Positions 1-6,322 of a stretch of DNA of 8,363 nt are shown piece after piece. A program made the translations under genes and the position numbers. This stretch comes from Methylococcaceae bacterium (GTDB lineage: Bacteria > Pseudomonadota > Gammaproteobacteria > Methylococcales > Methylomonadaceae), in assembly GCA_947484105.1 (NCBI GenBank), contig CANKON010000053.1, forward strand, positions 1 through 8,363. Reading direction: 5' to 3'. A model generated the notes under the pieces. It had not been told where the DNA came from and did no database searches. It saw nothing but the letters and a program-made list of their open reading frames with translations. Within the stretch, counting starts at the first letter, position 1. The number at the start of each line of letters is the position of its first letter.

Positions 1-739
1 AATATGTTAATAACGTTGTAATGCTGTCCAATTGATTAACATCATTCGTTTGATAAATAATTGGCGCAGTTGCTTCACCTGTTTGAGAACTTTCTGGTAT
101 CGTTGGGGAATCAACTGTGTCGTCAGATGGAAATAAATCCTTTGCGTTAATGATGCCATCCGAAAATTGTAAATACTCAACTCCTATTAACGTATCTTCA
201 CCATCATTGATAACGCCTTTTTTTGCAATGCCGATAAAACTCACTGTAATTTGTGATTCACCATTTTCATTTATTTCTGCGTTGATTTCGTATTGGTCTT
301 TAGCATTACTAAATATCGCCGTATCATTACCCTCACCACCAATTAACGTGTCATCACCTAAACTACCGCTAAATGTATCGTTTCCGATGTCGCCTGATAT
401 TTCATTATCTAATTTGTTACCCATGCCTTTAACATCTTCTGAAATTGCAAAAATTAAATTTTCAATATTCTTAGGCAAAGTGTAAGAAAGCAACGTTGTT
501 TCAACAGTATCATAACCGCCGATTTCTATATTTGCGTTTGTTTCAGTGACAACATCTTTTGCATTATCCACATAATAATAATCGTCACCATTTCCGCCAA
601 ACATTGTGTCACGCCCAACGTCACCATCTAACGTATCGTTACCTGCTAATCCGTTTAACTTATCATTGCCTTCAAATCCGTACAGCTCATCATCGCCGAC
701 AGTTCCTTTAATGGTTAGATTTTTTATTTTAAGTGCCAT
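1..739 (-). CDS. RTX (hemolysin-type calcium-binding repeat) protein, N-terminal part, cut by window edge
   Basis: Seen: an open frame from ATG at 739 runs without a stop to the left edge (246 codons), so the C-terminus is missing. Residues 12-56 are five glycine/aspartate nonapeptides of the type GFEGNDKLN, GLAGNDTLD. A spacer with YYVDNAKDVVTET, then YDTVETTLLSYTL and NIENLIF (about 55-97), is the classic linker between RTX blocks. A second block spans about 107-142 (GSLGDDTLI, GGEGNDTAI), followed by GEDTLIGVEYLQFSDG near 180-195. After about residue 203 the sequence becomes Ser/Thr/Pro/Asp-rich, which suggests a linker to another domain. GAGA lies 5 nt before the ATG. There is no signal peptide. 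Known: such proteins bind calcium in a parallel beta-roll and are usually exported by type I secretion through a C-terminal signal, which would lie outside this window. The start is 36 nt after the cpdA stop with no terminator between them, so it may be co-transcribed. Substrate and role are unknown; a toxin, protease, adhesin or surface-layer protein are all possible. Confidence 0.87.
   Translation of the reverse strand, partial: MALKIKNLTIKGTVGDDELYGFEGNDKLNGLAGNDTLDGDVGRDTMFGGNGDDYYYVDNAKDVVTETNANIEIGGYDTVETTLLSYTLPKNIENLIFAISEDVKGMGNKLDNEISGDIGNDTFSGSLGDDTLIGGEGNDTAIFSNAKDQYEINAEINENGESQITVSFIGIAKKGVINDGEDTLIGVEYLQFSDGIINAKDLFPSDDTVDSPTIPESSQTGEATAPIIYQTNDVNQLDSITTLLTY
314..421 (-). repeat. 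Second RTX repeat block
   Basis: This stretch encodes about residues 107-142 of the RTX protein. Two units fit the nonapeptide consensus well (GSLGDDTLI and GGEGNDTAI). They are preceded by degenerate ones (GNKLDNEIS, GDIGNDTFS). The block is separated from the first by the usual DNAKDVVTET-type spacer. Confidence 0.75.
572..706 (-). repeat. First RTX nonapeptide block (five repeats)
   Basis: This stretch encodes residues 12-56 of the RTX protein: five tandem 9-residue units of the form G-x-x-G-N/D/R-D-x-hydrophobic-x. Each G-x-D turn is expected to bind calcium in the beta-roll. The units have diverged at the DNA level, so this is a protein repeat and not a recent tandem duplication. Confidence 0.85.
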
Positions 740-775
740 TATTTTCTCGTGAATAGCGTTAACGAATTTTAAAAC

Positions 776-1573
776 TTAATAGCCCGCTGAACTGAGTTCT
801 AATTCTTCCATCGTCGAATCAATGCGTTGAACCGATGTAGACACAGAACCATCATCATATAAATCAATAATTCGATAACCTGGCGGCATCCTATCCATAC
901 AAAAATCTACGCTGTTTAACGCAAATTGAAAACACGTCGAAGGCGTTCCAAACACCGCAATATCACCGATTTTTTCATCCATTTCTTGATGAATATGTCC
1001 ATTTACAATGACGCGCACGTTGGAATAACGCGCCACTATTTTTAAGAATTCTTCACTATTTTCAATTTGCATCGTATCAAGCCATGCGCTATGTGTCGGC
1101 AAACAATTGTGATGAAACGCAATCACGGTAAATAAATCGCTTTTTTCTTGCAAGCTGCTTTCCAAAAAATCTAATTCACTTTGCGCTAAACGTCCTTTTT
1201 CACTGCCGATAATTTGACTGTTGAGCGTAATAATTTGCCATTTTTCAAAACACGTTTGCTTGTGACAATTGATTTGTGACGTATTAAAAATACGCTGCAT
1301 CAACGCATAATCGTCGTGATTGCCTGCTAAACAACGTGTTGCTATTTTGTAGGATTCAACCTTTTGCAAAATTCGTTGATAACTGGCTTCACAAGGCAAT
1401 TGTGCTAAATCGCCCGTCAAAAGCAGTAAATCATATTTCTTTCGTTGCTCAAAAGCATGTGCCAAAACCGCATAAAAATAACGCTCCGTTTGAACCCCTA
1501 ATAATTTATCTTCGGGCGTAGGCAAAACGTGTAAGTCGGTGATTTGTAACAACGATAAGCAAGGTTCATTCAT
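776..1573 (-). CDS. cpdA: 3',5'-cyclic-AMP phosphodiesterase CpdA
   Basis: Hydrolyses cAMP to AMP in the cytoplasm and so lowers the signal read by CRP. Seen: 265 residues (E. coli CpdA is about 275) with every metal-binding motif of class III (calcineurin-like, two-metal) phosphodiesterases: D13-x-H15 in QITDLH, GD at 54-55 in TGDLAQ, GNHD at 84-87, HH at 154-155, and GHIH at 192-195. CpdA-specific features include LLGV near 24-27, the SWLD-like AWLD at 163-166, TPSTC just after the last metal motif, and a C-terminus ending SAGY (SEGY in E. coli, from memory). The ATG at 1573 is 6 nt after the argA stop, and a weak GAG site lies 9 nt upstream inside the argA end, so translation is probably coupled. 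Known: many bacterial homologues of this superfamily act on other phosphodiesters, but the overall likeness here favours cAMP. Confidence 0.93.
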   Translation of the reverse strand: MNEPCLSLLQITDLHVLPTPEDKLLGVQTERYFYAVLAHAFEQRKKYDLLLLTGDLAQLPCEASYQRILQKVESYKIATRCLAGNHDDYALMQRIFNTSQINCHKQTCFEKWQIITLNSQIIGSEKGRLAQSELDFLESSLQEKSDLFTVIAFHHNCLPTHSAWLDTMQIENSEEFLKIVARYSNVRVIVNGHIHQEMDEKIGDIAVFGTPSTCFQFALNSVDFCMDRMPPGYRIIDLYDDGSVSTSVQRIDSTMEELELSSAGY

Positions 1574-1579
1574 CCGTAA

Positions 1580-2878
1580 TTACTCGATAATTTTGAAAAG
1601 GATTTTAGAATTTCGTTTTGGATTATAAAGAGCTTTAAGAAAATCGGGTAGATTGTCAAAATCACCAGGTTGAAAACCACGTTCAATAAACCACTGCACG
1701 GTTTGAGTTGATAACACAAAAACGGTTTTCACGTTGTGTTGCTTGGCTTGACATAACGCTGTTGAAAATAAGCGTTGTCCGCGTGCGCCACCACGATAGT
1801 CTGAATGTACGGCAAGACACGCCAACACCGCACAGTCTTGGGCTTCATCAATATGTAACGCGGTGCAACCAATAATTAACCCATCCCGTTCAAGCACAAT
1901 ATAATCATCAATTTCCATTTCGATTTTTTCGCGTGACCGATTTGCCAAAATGCCTTGTTGTTCGAGTGGTTTTATCAACTCTAAAATGCCGCCAATATCA
2001 TTTAACGTCGCCGCGCGGCAAATTTCATAAGGTTTTGAACTGACCAAAGTTCCAACGCCGTCGCGCGTGAAAAGTTCTTGCAACAAAGCCCCATCAATGT
2101 GTCGATTGATTAAATGCACACGCGCAATGCCCGCCGCGCAACTTTCAATCGCCGCTTGCAATGGAAAATTTAGAAATGGATTTTGTTTTAATTCTTCTAT
2201 CGTGAGTTGCGCGATTAAATCACCCTTTTTATCCACACAACTTTCTTCGGTTAAGAAAATTAATTTTTCTGCATTCAAGGCAATGGCAACTGCCGTTGCC
2301 ACTTGTTCTGCGGATAAATTAAACACGTCACCGCTCGGTGAATAACCAATCGGTGAAATTAACACCACATTATTTTGTTCGAGTTGCGTTTGAATTGCGT
2401 CATGATTGATGCGCCGAACCGCGCCTGTGTTCGTGTAATCCACGCCATCAATCACACCAATCGGTTTCGCAACAATAAAATTTCCCGAAACGACTTTGAG
2501 TTCAGAATTTGCCATCGGTGAATTCGCTAATCCCATCGAAAGTAACGCTTCAATTTCAACTCGCACCAACCCCGCCGCTTCTTTCACGCATTGCAACGCC
2601 ACATCATCGGTAATTCGCAAACGATTATGAAAATAGGCGGAATGATTGAGTTTTTGCAAACAAATATCAATTTGTGCGCGAATTCCGTGAACCAAAACCA
2701 GACGAATTCCCAAACTATTAAGTAAGGCAAAATCGTGAATCAAATTTTGAAATGAATCATCTTGTAACGCTTCGCCGCCAAAATTGATGACGAACGTTTT
2801 ATTTCGATGCGCTTGAATGTAAGGCGATGAACCACGAAACCATTGAACAAACGTGTTTTGAGATGGCGAAAGGATCAT
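1580..2878 (-). CDS. argA: N-acetylglutamate synthase (amino-acid N-acetyltransferase)
   Basis: Transfers acetyl from acetyl-CoA to L-glutamate, the first step of arginine biosynthesis. Seen: 432 residues (E. coli about 443). Residues 1-285 are an amino-acid-kinase-like domain with FGGEAL (33-38), GIRLVLVHG (57-65) and, at its end, DGALLQELFTRDGVGT (262-277). From about 288 a GNAT domain begins (RAATLNDIGGILEL), with the acetyl-CoA loop DYRGGARG at 360-367 and WFIERGF near the C-terminus. In the family the first domain is the arginine feedback site and lacks kinase activity. Start choice: the frame extends five codons further to a TTG at 2893, but ATG at 2878 overlaps the upstream stop as ATGA, gives an N-terminus nearly as long as that of E. 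coli, and is therefore preferred. No good Shine-Dalgarno precedes it, which fits translational coupling to the upstream gene. The two-domain architecture separates it from ArgB and from the short ArgA/ArgJ forms. Confidence 0.95.
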   Translation of the reverse strand: MILSPSQNTFVQWFRGSSPYIQAHRNKTFVINFGGEALQDDSFQNLIHDFALLNSLGIRLVLVHGIRAQIDICLQKLNHSAYFHNRLRITDDVALQCVKEAAGLVRVEIEALLSMGLANSPMANSELKVVSGNFIVAKPIGVIDGVDYTNTGAVRRINHDAIQTQLEQNNVVLISPIGYSPSGDVFNLSAEQVATAVAIALNAEKLIFLTEESCVDKKGDLIAQLTIEELKQNPFLNFPLQAAIESCAAGIARVHLINRHIDGALLQELFTRDGVGTLVSSKPYEICRAATLNDIGGILELIKPLEQQGILANRSREKIEMEIDDYIVLERDGLIIGCTALHIDEAQDCAVLACLAVHSDYRGGARGQRLFSTALCQAKQHNVKTVFVLSTQTVQWFIERGFQPGDFDNLPDFLKALYNPKRNSKILFKIIE

Positions 2879-3495
2879 TTGTACGGTTGGCAATTTGAAA
2901 ATACAAACAACATTTCTAGCGCGATTTGCTCACAGCGTTCGAGATATTTTTCTGCTTGCAACGGTGTATCGTCAAAGGCTTTTGGATCGTCGTAACAAAT
3001 TCCGAAACGTTTATCTGCGCCCAGAATTAACGGGCAATTTTGTTCAGCATCCGCACAAGTCATAATCGCGGCAAAGTTGTCAGTTGGATTTACTGCATCA
3101 TCGAAACGTTTTGAAAAACAACGAATAGTTTGATTTTCAGTAAAACGTAGATTGAAAATTGGATTTTTGTTATCAACGTCACTACTAATTTCAAAATCCA
3201 GCGAAATCAATGCAGCAATCGCGTTTTTATTAAAACGAGTGGTTTCCGTACCACCTGAAAATGTTGAAACGTTTTGAATTCCAAAAAACGTCGCGGCAAC
3301 TGACGCCCAAATTTGTCCAAAATGACTGCGCCGCGAATTGTGTGTGCAAACAAACAGCAAGTTAATCGATTTTTGTGTATCGATTTGCACCTGAATGTAA
3401 TCGCTCAACGGTTTTAAAATAGTTTTACGTTCAGGTGAAATTTTGTCGAATTCGCCGCTTAATTTTTCACAGTAATTTTGGATTTTAATAAACAT
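2875..3495 (-). CDS. Arsenate-reductase-like protein of the low-molecular-weight protein tyrosine phosphatase fold
   Basis: Seen: 206 residues from ATG at 3495. The phosphate-binding loop is CTHNSRRS (C50 to R56, C-x5-R) after a hydrophobic strand INLLFV. A second pair of cysteines sits in MTCADAEQNCP (C147 and C154), and the general-acid motif is YDDP at 168-171. The C-x6-C pair followed by DDP matches thioredoxin-coupled arsenate reductase (ArsC of the plasmid pI258/Bacillus type), in which three cysteines relay the disulfide; plain tyrosine phosphatases lack the pair. The family core is about 130 residues. Here there are about 45 extra N-terminal residues and a longer segment between C50 and C147. 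From memory, similar extended proteins occur in Bacteroidetes, so transfer is possible. Start choice: AAGAAGG at 3507-3501, overlapping the lepB stop, is 5 nt before this ATG; a GTG six bases upstream would abut it. No arsR, arsB or acr3 is nearby, so arsenate reduction is inferred and phosphatase activity remains possible. Confidence 0.8.
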   Translation of the reverse strand: MFIKIQNYCEKLSGEFDKISPERKTILKPLSDYIQVQIDTQKSINLLFVCTHNSRRSHFGQIWASVAATFFGIQNVSTFSGGTETTRFNKNAIAALISLDFEISSDVDNKNPIFNLRFTENQTIRCFSKRFDDAVNPTDNFAAIMTCADAEQNCPLILGADKRFGICYDDPKAFDDTPLQAEKYLERCEQIALEMLFVFSNCQPYK

Positions 3496-3505
3496 CGCCA
3501 CCTTC

Positions 3506-4282
3506 TTATCTCAGAATCGTCCCAATCCGTGAAAAATCAACGCCTTTGTATTGCCAATCCCAACTCATCCAAATGAAAAACGCTTTACCGACTAAATTTT
3601 CTTCAGGAACTGTTCCCCAATAACGGCTATCGTTACTGTTATCGCGGTTATCGCCCATCATAAAATACTGTCCTTCAGGGACGGTGTAAGTAAATTCAAC
3701 GCTCGCCACCCCATCACGATTCAAAATTTGATGTTCAACACCCGTCAAATTTTCTAAAAAATTCGTTGCCCCCGTCATTTCTTCGCCTTGTCCTACGCCT
3801 TGAAACTCGCCCAATGCCGTTTCTGGAATAGGCTGACCATTGACAGTTAAGCGTTTATTGACGTAAGAAATTTTGTCGTGTGGTAAACCAATCAAACGTT
3901 TGATGTAATCGACTTCGGGATTTTTTGGATAACGAAACACCACAATATCGCCACGATGGGGTTGGTTTAACTCGATGATTTTTTTGTTAATGACAGGAAG
4001 GCGAATCCCGTAAGTAAATTTATTCACCAAAATAAAATCGCCCACGAGCAACGTCGGCATCATCGACGCAGACGGAATCCGAAATGGCTCGGCAATAAAT
4101 GAACGTAACAAAAATACAATCAATACGACGGGAAAAAATGAATGCGCGTACTCGACTAATATCGGTTCTTTTTCAATGTCATACGGCACATTTTGGCGTT
4201 TCAAAAACCACGCATAACTGCCCCAAATTACGCCCGTTACGACTGTCGCCACAAATAAAAAAAATGAAAAATCGAAATCCAT
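3506..4282 (-). CDS. lepB: Signal peptidase I
   Basis: Inner-membrane serine protease that removes signal peptides from exported proteins. Seen: 258 residues. Two hydrophobic segments, about 5-27 and 48-63, are separated by a short charged loop, as in gammaproteobacterial LepB. The catalytic serine is S73 in PSASMMPT, followed by LLVGDFILVNKF. The general-base lysine is K128 in DYIKRLIGLP, within the conserved GDIVVFRYP region. The box E motif GDNRDNSNDSRYWG lies at 210-223. It is shorter than E. coli LepB (about 324), mainly in the periplasmic domain that follows the lysine, which is common in other gammaproteobacteria. The ATG is 11 nt after the lepA stop, with TGGTGA as a likely ribosome site, and the pair is the usual lepA-lepB operon. 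A four-codon in-frame mini-ORF (ATG GTG ACC TAA) fills the gap. The downstream gene is not rnc, unlike the common order. Confidence 0.97.
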   Translation of the reverse strand: MDFDFSFFLFVATVVTGVIWGSYAWFLKRQNVPYDIEKEPILVEYAHSFFPVVLIVFLLRSFIAEPFRIPSASMMPTLLVGDFILVNKFTYGIRLPVINKKIIELNQPHRGDIVVFRYPKNPEVDYIKRLIGLPHDKISYVNKRLTVNGQPIPETALGEFQGVGQGEEMTGATNFLENLTGVEHQILNRDGVASVEFTYTVPEGQYFMMGDNRDNSNDSRYWGTVPEENLVGKAFFIWMSWDWQYKGVDFSRIGTILR

Positions 4283-4293
4283 TTAGGTCACCA

Positions 4294-6093
4294 TTACTCT
4301 TTGTTTAATTTCAAAACAGCTAAAAACGCTTCTTGCGGAATTTCAACGTTTCCGACTTGTTTCATACGTTTTTTACCTGCTTTTTGTTTTTCGAGCAGTT
4401 TTTTCTTGCGTGAAATATCGCCACCGTAACATTTTGCGAGAACGTTTTTACTCATTGCTTTCACGGTCGAGCGGGCAATAATTTTCGAGCCAATCGCCGC
4501 TTGAATTGCAATTTCAAACATTTGGCGCGGAATCAATTCTTTCATTTTATCGACTAATTCGTGACCGCGACGTTGACTCACATCTTTATGAACAATCATT
4601 GACAAGGCATCGACTTTTTCGCCGTTAATCAATATATCCAATTTAATTAACGCGGCTTCTTGGAAACGTAAAAATTCATAATCAAACGACGCAAACCCAC
4701 GGCTGACCGATTTCAAACGGTCAAAAAAGTCGAGCACGACTTCGTTAAGCGGCATTTCATAATGCAACGAAACTTGTCGCCCGACGTACAACATATCTTT
4801 TTGTACGCCTCGTTTTTCGATGCAAAGCGTAATGACCGCGCCAACGTAGGCTTCGGGAACAAGAATGTTGGCGCGAATAATTGGTTCACGAATTTCTTTC
4901 ACAATCCCGCTGTCAGGTAATTTTGCAGGATTATCGACCATTAAGACATCACCCGTTTGGGTAATCACTTCATAAATTACGGTTGGCGCGGTGGTAATTA
5001 AATCTACGTCATATTCGCGTTCAAGGCGTTCTTGCACAATTTCCATGTGCAACATGCCCAAAAATCCGCAACGAAAACCAAAACCTAACGCTTGCGACGT
5101 TTCAGGCTCAAATTGCAACGCCGCATCGTTCAAATTCAATTTTTGCAACGCTTCGCGCAATCCTTCGTAATCGTCTGAACTGACAGGATAAAGTCCCGCA
5201 AAAACGCGCGGTTGAACTTTTTGAAAACCTGTTAATTGTTCGGTTGATGGATTATCAGTGCCTGTCACCGTATCGCCGACGGGCGCACCGAAAATGTCTT
5301 TAATCCCTGCGACTAAAAATCCTACTTCGCCTGTGTTTAAGAATTCTTTTTCCACTCGTTTTGGCGTGAAAATGCCGACTTTTTCAGCCAAAAACGATTT
5401 GCCCGTGGACATGATGGTGATTTTTTGTTTTCGTTTGATGCTGCCGTTCATGATGCGAACCAACGAAACAACACCCAAATAACTGTCAAACCACGAATCA
5501 ATAATTAACGCTTGCAAAGGCGCGTCAGGGTCGCCAACAGGGCAGGGGACTTTTAAAACAAGTTGTTCTAAAACGTCTAAAACGCCTAATCCTGTTTTTG
5601 CGCTAATCATCAACGCTTCGTCAGCAGGAATGCCGATGACTTCTTCGATTTCGGTGATAACACGCTCTGGTTCTGCCGAAGGTAAATCGATTTTGTTCAA
5701 AACAGGGACAACTTCTAAACCTTGTTCGATTGCGGTGTAACAATTTGCCACACTTTGTGCTTCAACGCCTTGCGCCGCATCGACGACTAATAATGCGCCT
5801 TCACACGCCGCTAATGAACGTGAAACTTCATACGAAAAATCAACGTGTCCTGGTGTGTCAATAAAATTGAGTTGATACGTTTCGCCATCAGCGGCTTTGA
5901 AATCAAGCGTGACGCTTTGCGCTTTAATCGTAATGCCGCGCTCTTTTTCAATATCCATTGAATCTAAAACTTGCGCCGACATTTCACGCGCCGTTAAACC
6001 GCCACACATTTGAATGAATCGGTCGGCAAGCGTTGATTTGCCATGATCGATGTGAGCAATAATCGAAAAATTTCTAATGTGTTTTATATCCAC
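4294..6093 (-). CDS. lepA: Elongation factor 4 (LepA GTPase)
   Basis: Ribosome-associated translational GTPase that back-translocates or rescues stalled ribosomes and affects initiation in E. coli. Seen: 599 residues, the normal family length. GTPase motifs in order: AHIDHGKS (13-20), GITIKAQ with T55, DTPGH (79-83, catalytic His83), NKID (133-136), SAK (164-166). The EF-G-like domains II, III and V follow. The LepA-specific C-terminal domain with [20 protein letters not shown] and a basic tail is complete, and there is no EF-G domain IV. Start choice: the first codon is GTG. An in-frame stop lies six codons upstream, and no other start precedes the GTPase motif, so GTG is firm. The upstream ribosome site is poor (AAGAAA). 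It is the first gene of the leftward unit. Confidence 0.97.
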   Translation of the reverse strand: MDIKHIRNFSIIAHIDHGKSTLADRFIQMCGGLTAREMSAQVLDSMDIEKERGITIKAQSVTLDFKAADGETYQLNFIDTPGHVDFSYEVSRSLAACEGALLVVDAAQGVEAQSVANCYTAIEQGLEVVPVLNKIDLPSAEPERVITEIEEVIGIPADEALMISAKTGLGVLDVLEQLVLKVPCPVGDPDAPLQALIIDSWFDSYLGVVSLVRIMNGSIKRKQKITIMSTGKSFLAEKVGIFTPKRVEKEFLNTGEVGFLVAGIKDIFGAPVGDTVTGTDNPSTEQLTGFQKVQPRVFAGLYPVSSDDYEGLREALQKLNLNDAALQFEPETSQALGFGFRCGFLGMLHMEIVQERLEREYDVDLITTAPTVIYEVITQTGDVLMVDNPAKLPDSGIVKEIREPIIRANILVPEAYVGAVITLCIEKRGVQKDMLYVGRQVSLHYEMPLNEVVLDFFDRLKSVSRGFASFDYEFLRFQEAALIKLDILINGEKVDALSMIVHKDVSQRRGHELVDKMKELIPRQMFEIAIQAAIGSKIIARSTVKAMSKNVLAKCYGGDISRKKKLLEKQKAGKKRMKQVGNVEIPQEAFLAVLKLNKE

Positions 6094-6120
6094 GAGTTTC
6101 TTTTTTGAAAGTTAAGGGTA

Positions 6121-6154
6121 AAAAAATCGGACTGGCTGCAATGCGGCAAGTCCG
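6121..6154 (-). terminator. Terminator-like hairpin with T run in the lepA leader (possible attenuator or palindromic repeat)
   Basis: Seen on the minus strand: CGGACT pairs with AGTCCG (6154-6149 with 6133-6128). The 15-nt intervening segment can add a partial inner stem of GCCG against CAGC with one mismatch. Immediately after comes ATTTTTT. This is the shape of an intrinsic terminator pointing toward lepA, whose start is about 28 nt further on. No gene upstream on this strand needs a terminator, because dnaE runs the other way. It could therefore be a leader attenuator, a leftover, or a dispersed palindromic element. The plus-strand version folds slightly better (a G-U replaces the mismatch) but has no T run. 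Confidence 0.55.
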
Positions 6155-6173
6155 TACTGTGTTTGTTTGTGCC

Positions 6174-6182
6174 ATTCTATCA
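6174..6182 (-). promoter_or_regulatory. Possible extended -10 promoter for the lepA operon
   Basis: On the minus strand TG-A-TAGAAT fits an extended -10 (TGnTATAAT with one mismatch). No good -35 hexamer stands 16-18 nt upstream. Transcription would begin near 6167, giving a leader of about 75 nt that contains the terminator-like hairpin. Weak evidence; another promoter further upstream is possible. Confidence 0.35.
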
Positions 6183-6236
6183 AAGTCAGTTCATACGCGG
6201 ATGATTTTTGATAAATCGATTCCGAACCGTTTTACG

Positions 6237-6264
6237 TTGTCAGCTTATGTGCAAGATTTACAAT
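6237..6264 (+). promoter_or_regulatory. Predicted sigma70-type promoter for dnaE
   Basis: TTGTCA at 6237-6242 (5 of 6 to the -35 consensus) and TACAAT at 6259-6264 (5 of 6 to the -10) are separated by 16 nt. Initiation would be near 6271, giving a leader of about 19 nt to the ATG at 6290 or about 52 nt to the ATG at 6323. It is the best hexamer pair I see in the divergent region. Confidence 0.55.
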
Positions 6265-6322
6265 TGCCAATCCTGTAACATTCTCTCAAATGCAAATACC
6301 CGTTCAATCATTAAAACTCTTC

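Noticed and set aside
117..485. Plus-strand open frame of 122 codons
   Set aside because: It lies opposite the RTX coding sequence. Its Ser/Pro/Asn-rich translation is what antisense reading of Asp/Gly repeats produces, and there is no ribosome site or family likeness.
314..706. Tandem DNA repeats or a CRISPR-like array
   Set aside because: The periodicity is at the protein level (RTX nonapeptides). The DNA units differ too much and have no constant spacer structure.
740..775. Possible terminator between cpdA and the RTX gene
   Set aside because: Only a short AT palindrome (TTTTAAAA) is present, with no GC-containing stem followed by a T run.
2067..2345. Plus-strand open frame of 92 codons opposite argA
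   Set aside because: argA is clearly the real gene across this stretch, and the antisense product has no recognisable motif.
2876..2893. Longer argA beginning at TTG 2893
   Set aside because: A TTG start would lengthen the overlap with the preceding gene to 19 nt and add five residues not needed by the family. The ATG at 2878 gives a standard ATGA overlap.
3493..3501. GTG at 3501 as start of the arsenate-reductase-like gene
   Set aside because: The AAGAAGG ribosome site ends exactly at 3501, leaving no spacing to a GTG there, but it stands 5 nt before the ATG at 3495.
6094..6322. Small RNA or tRNA in the divergent region
   Set aside because: No cloverleaf or known RNA motif was found; only promoter-like hexamers and one hairpin are supported.
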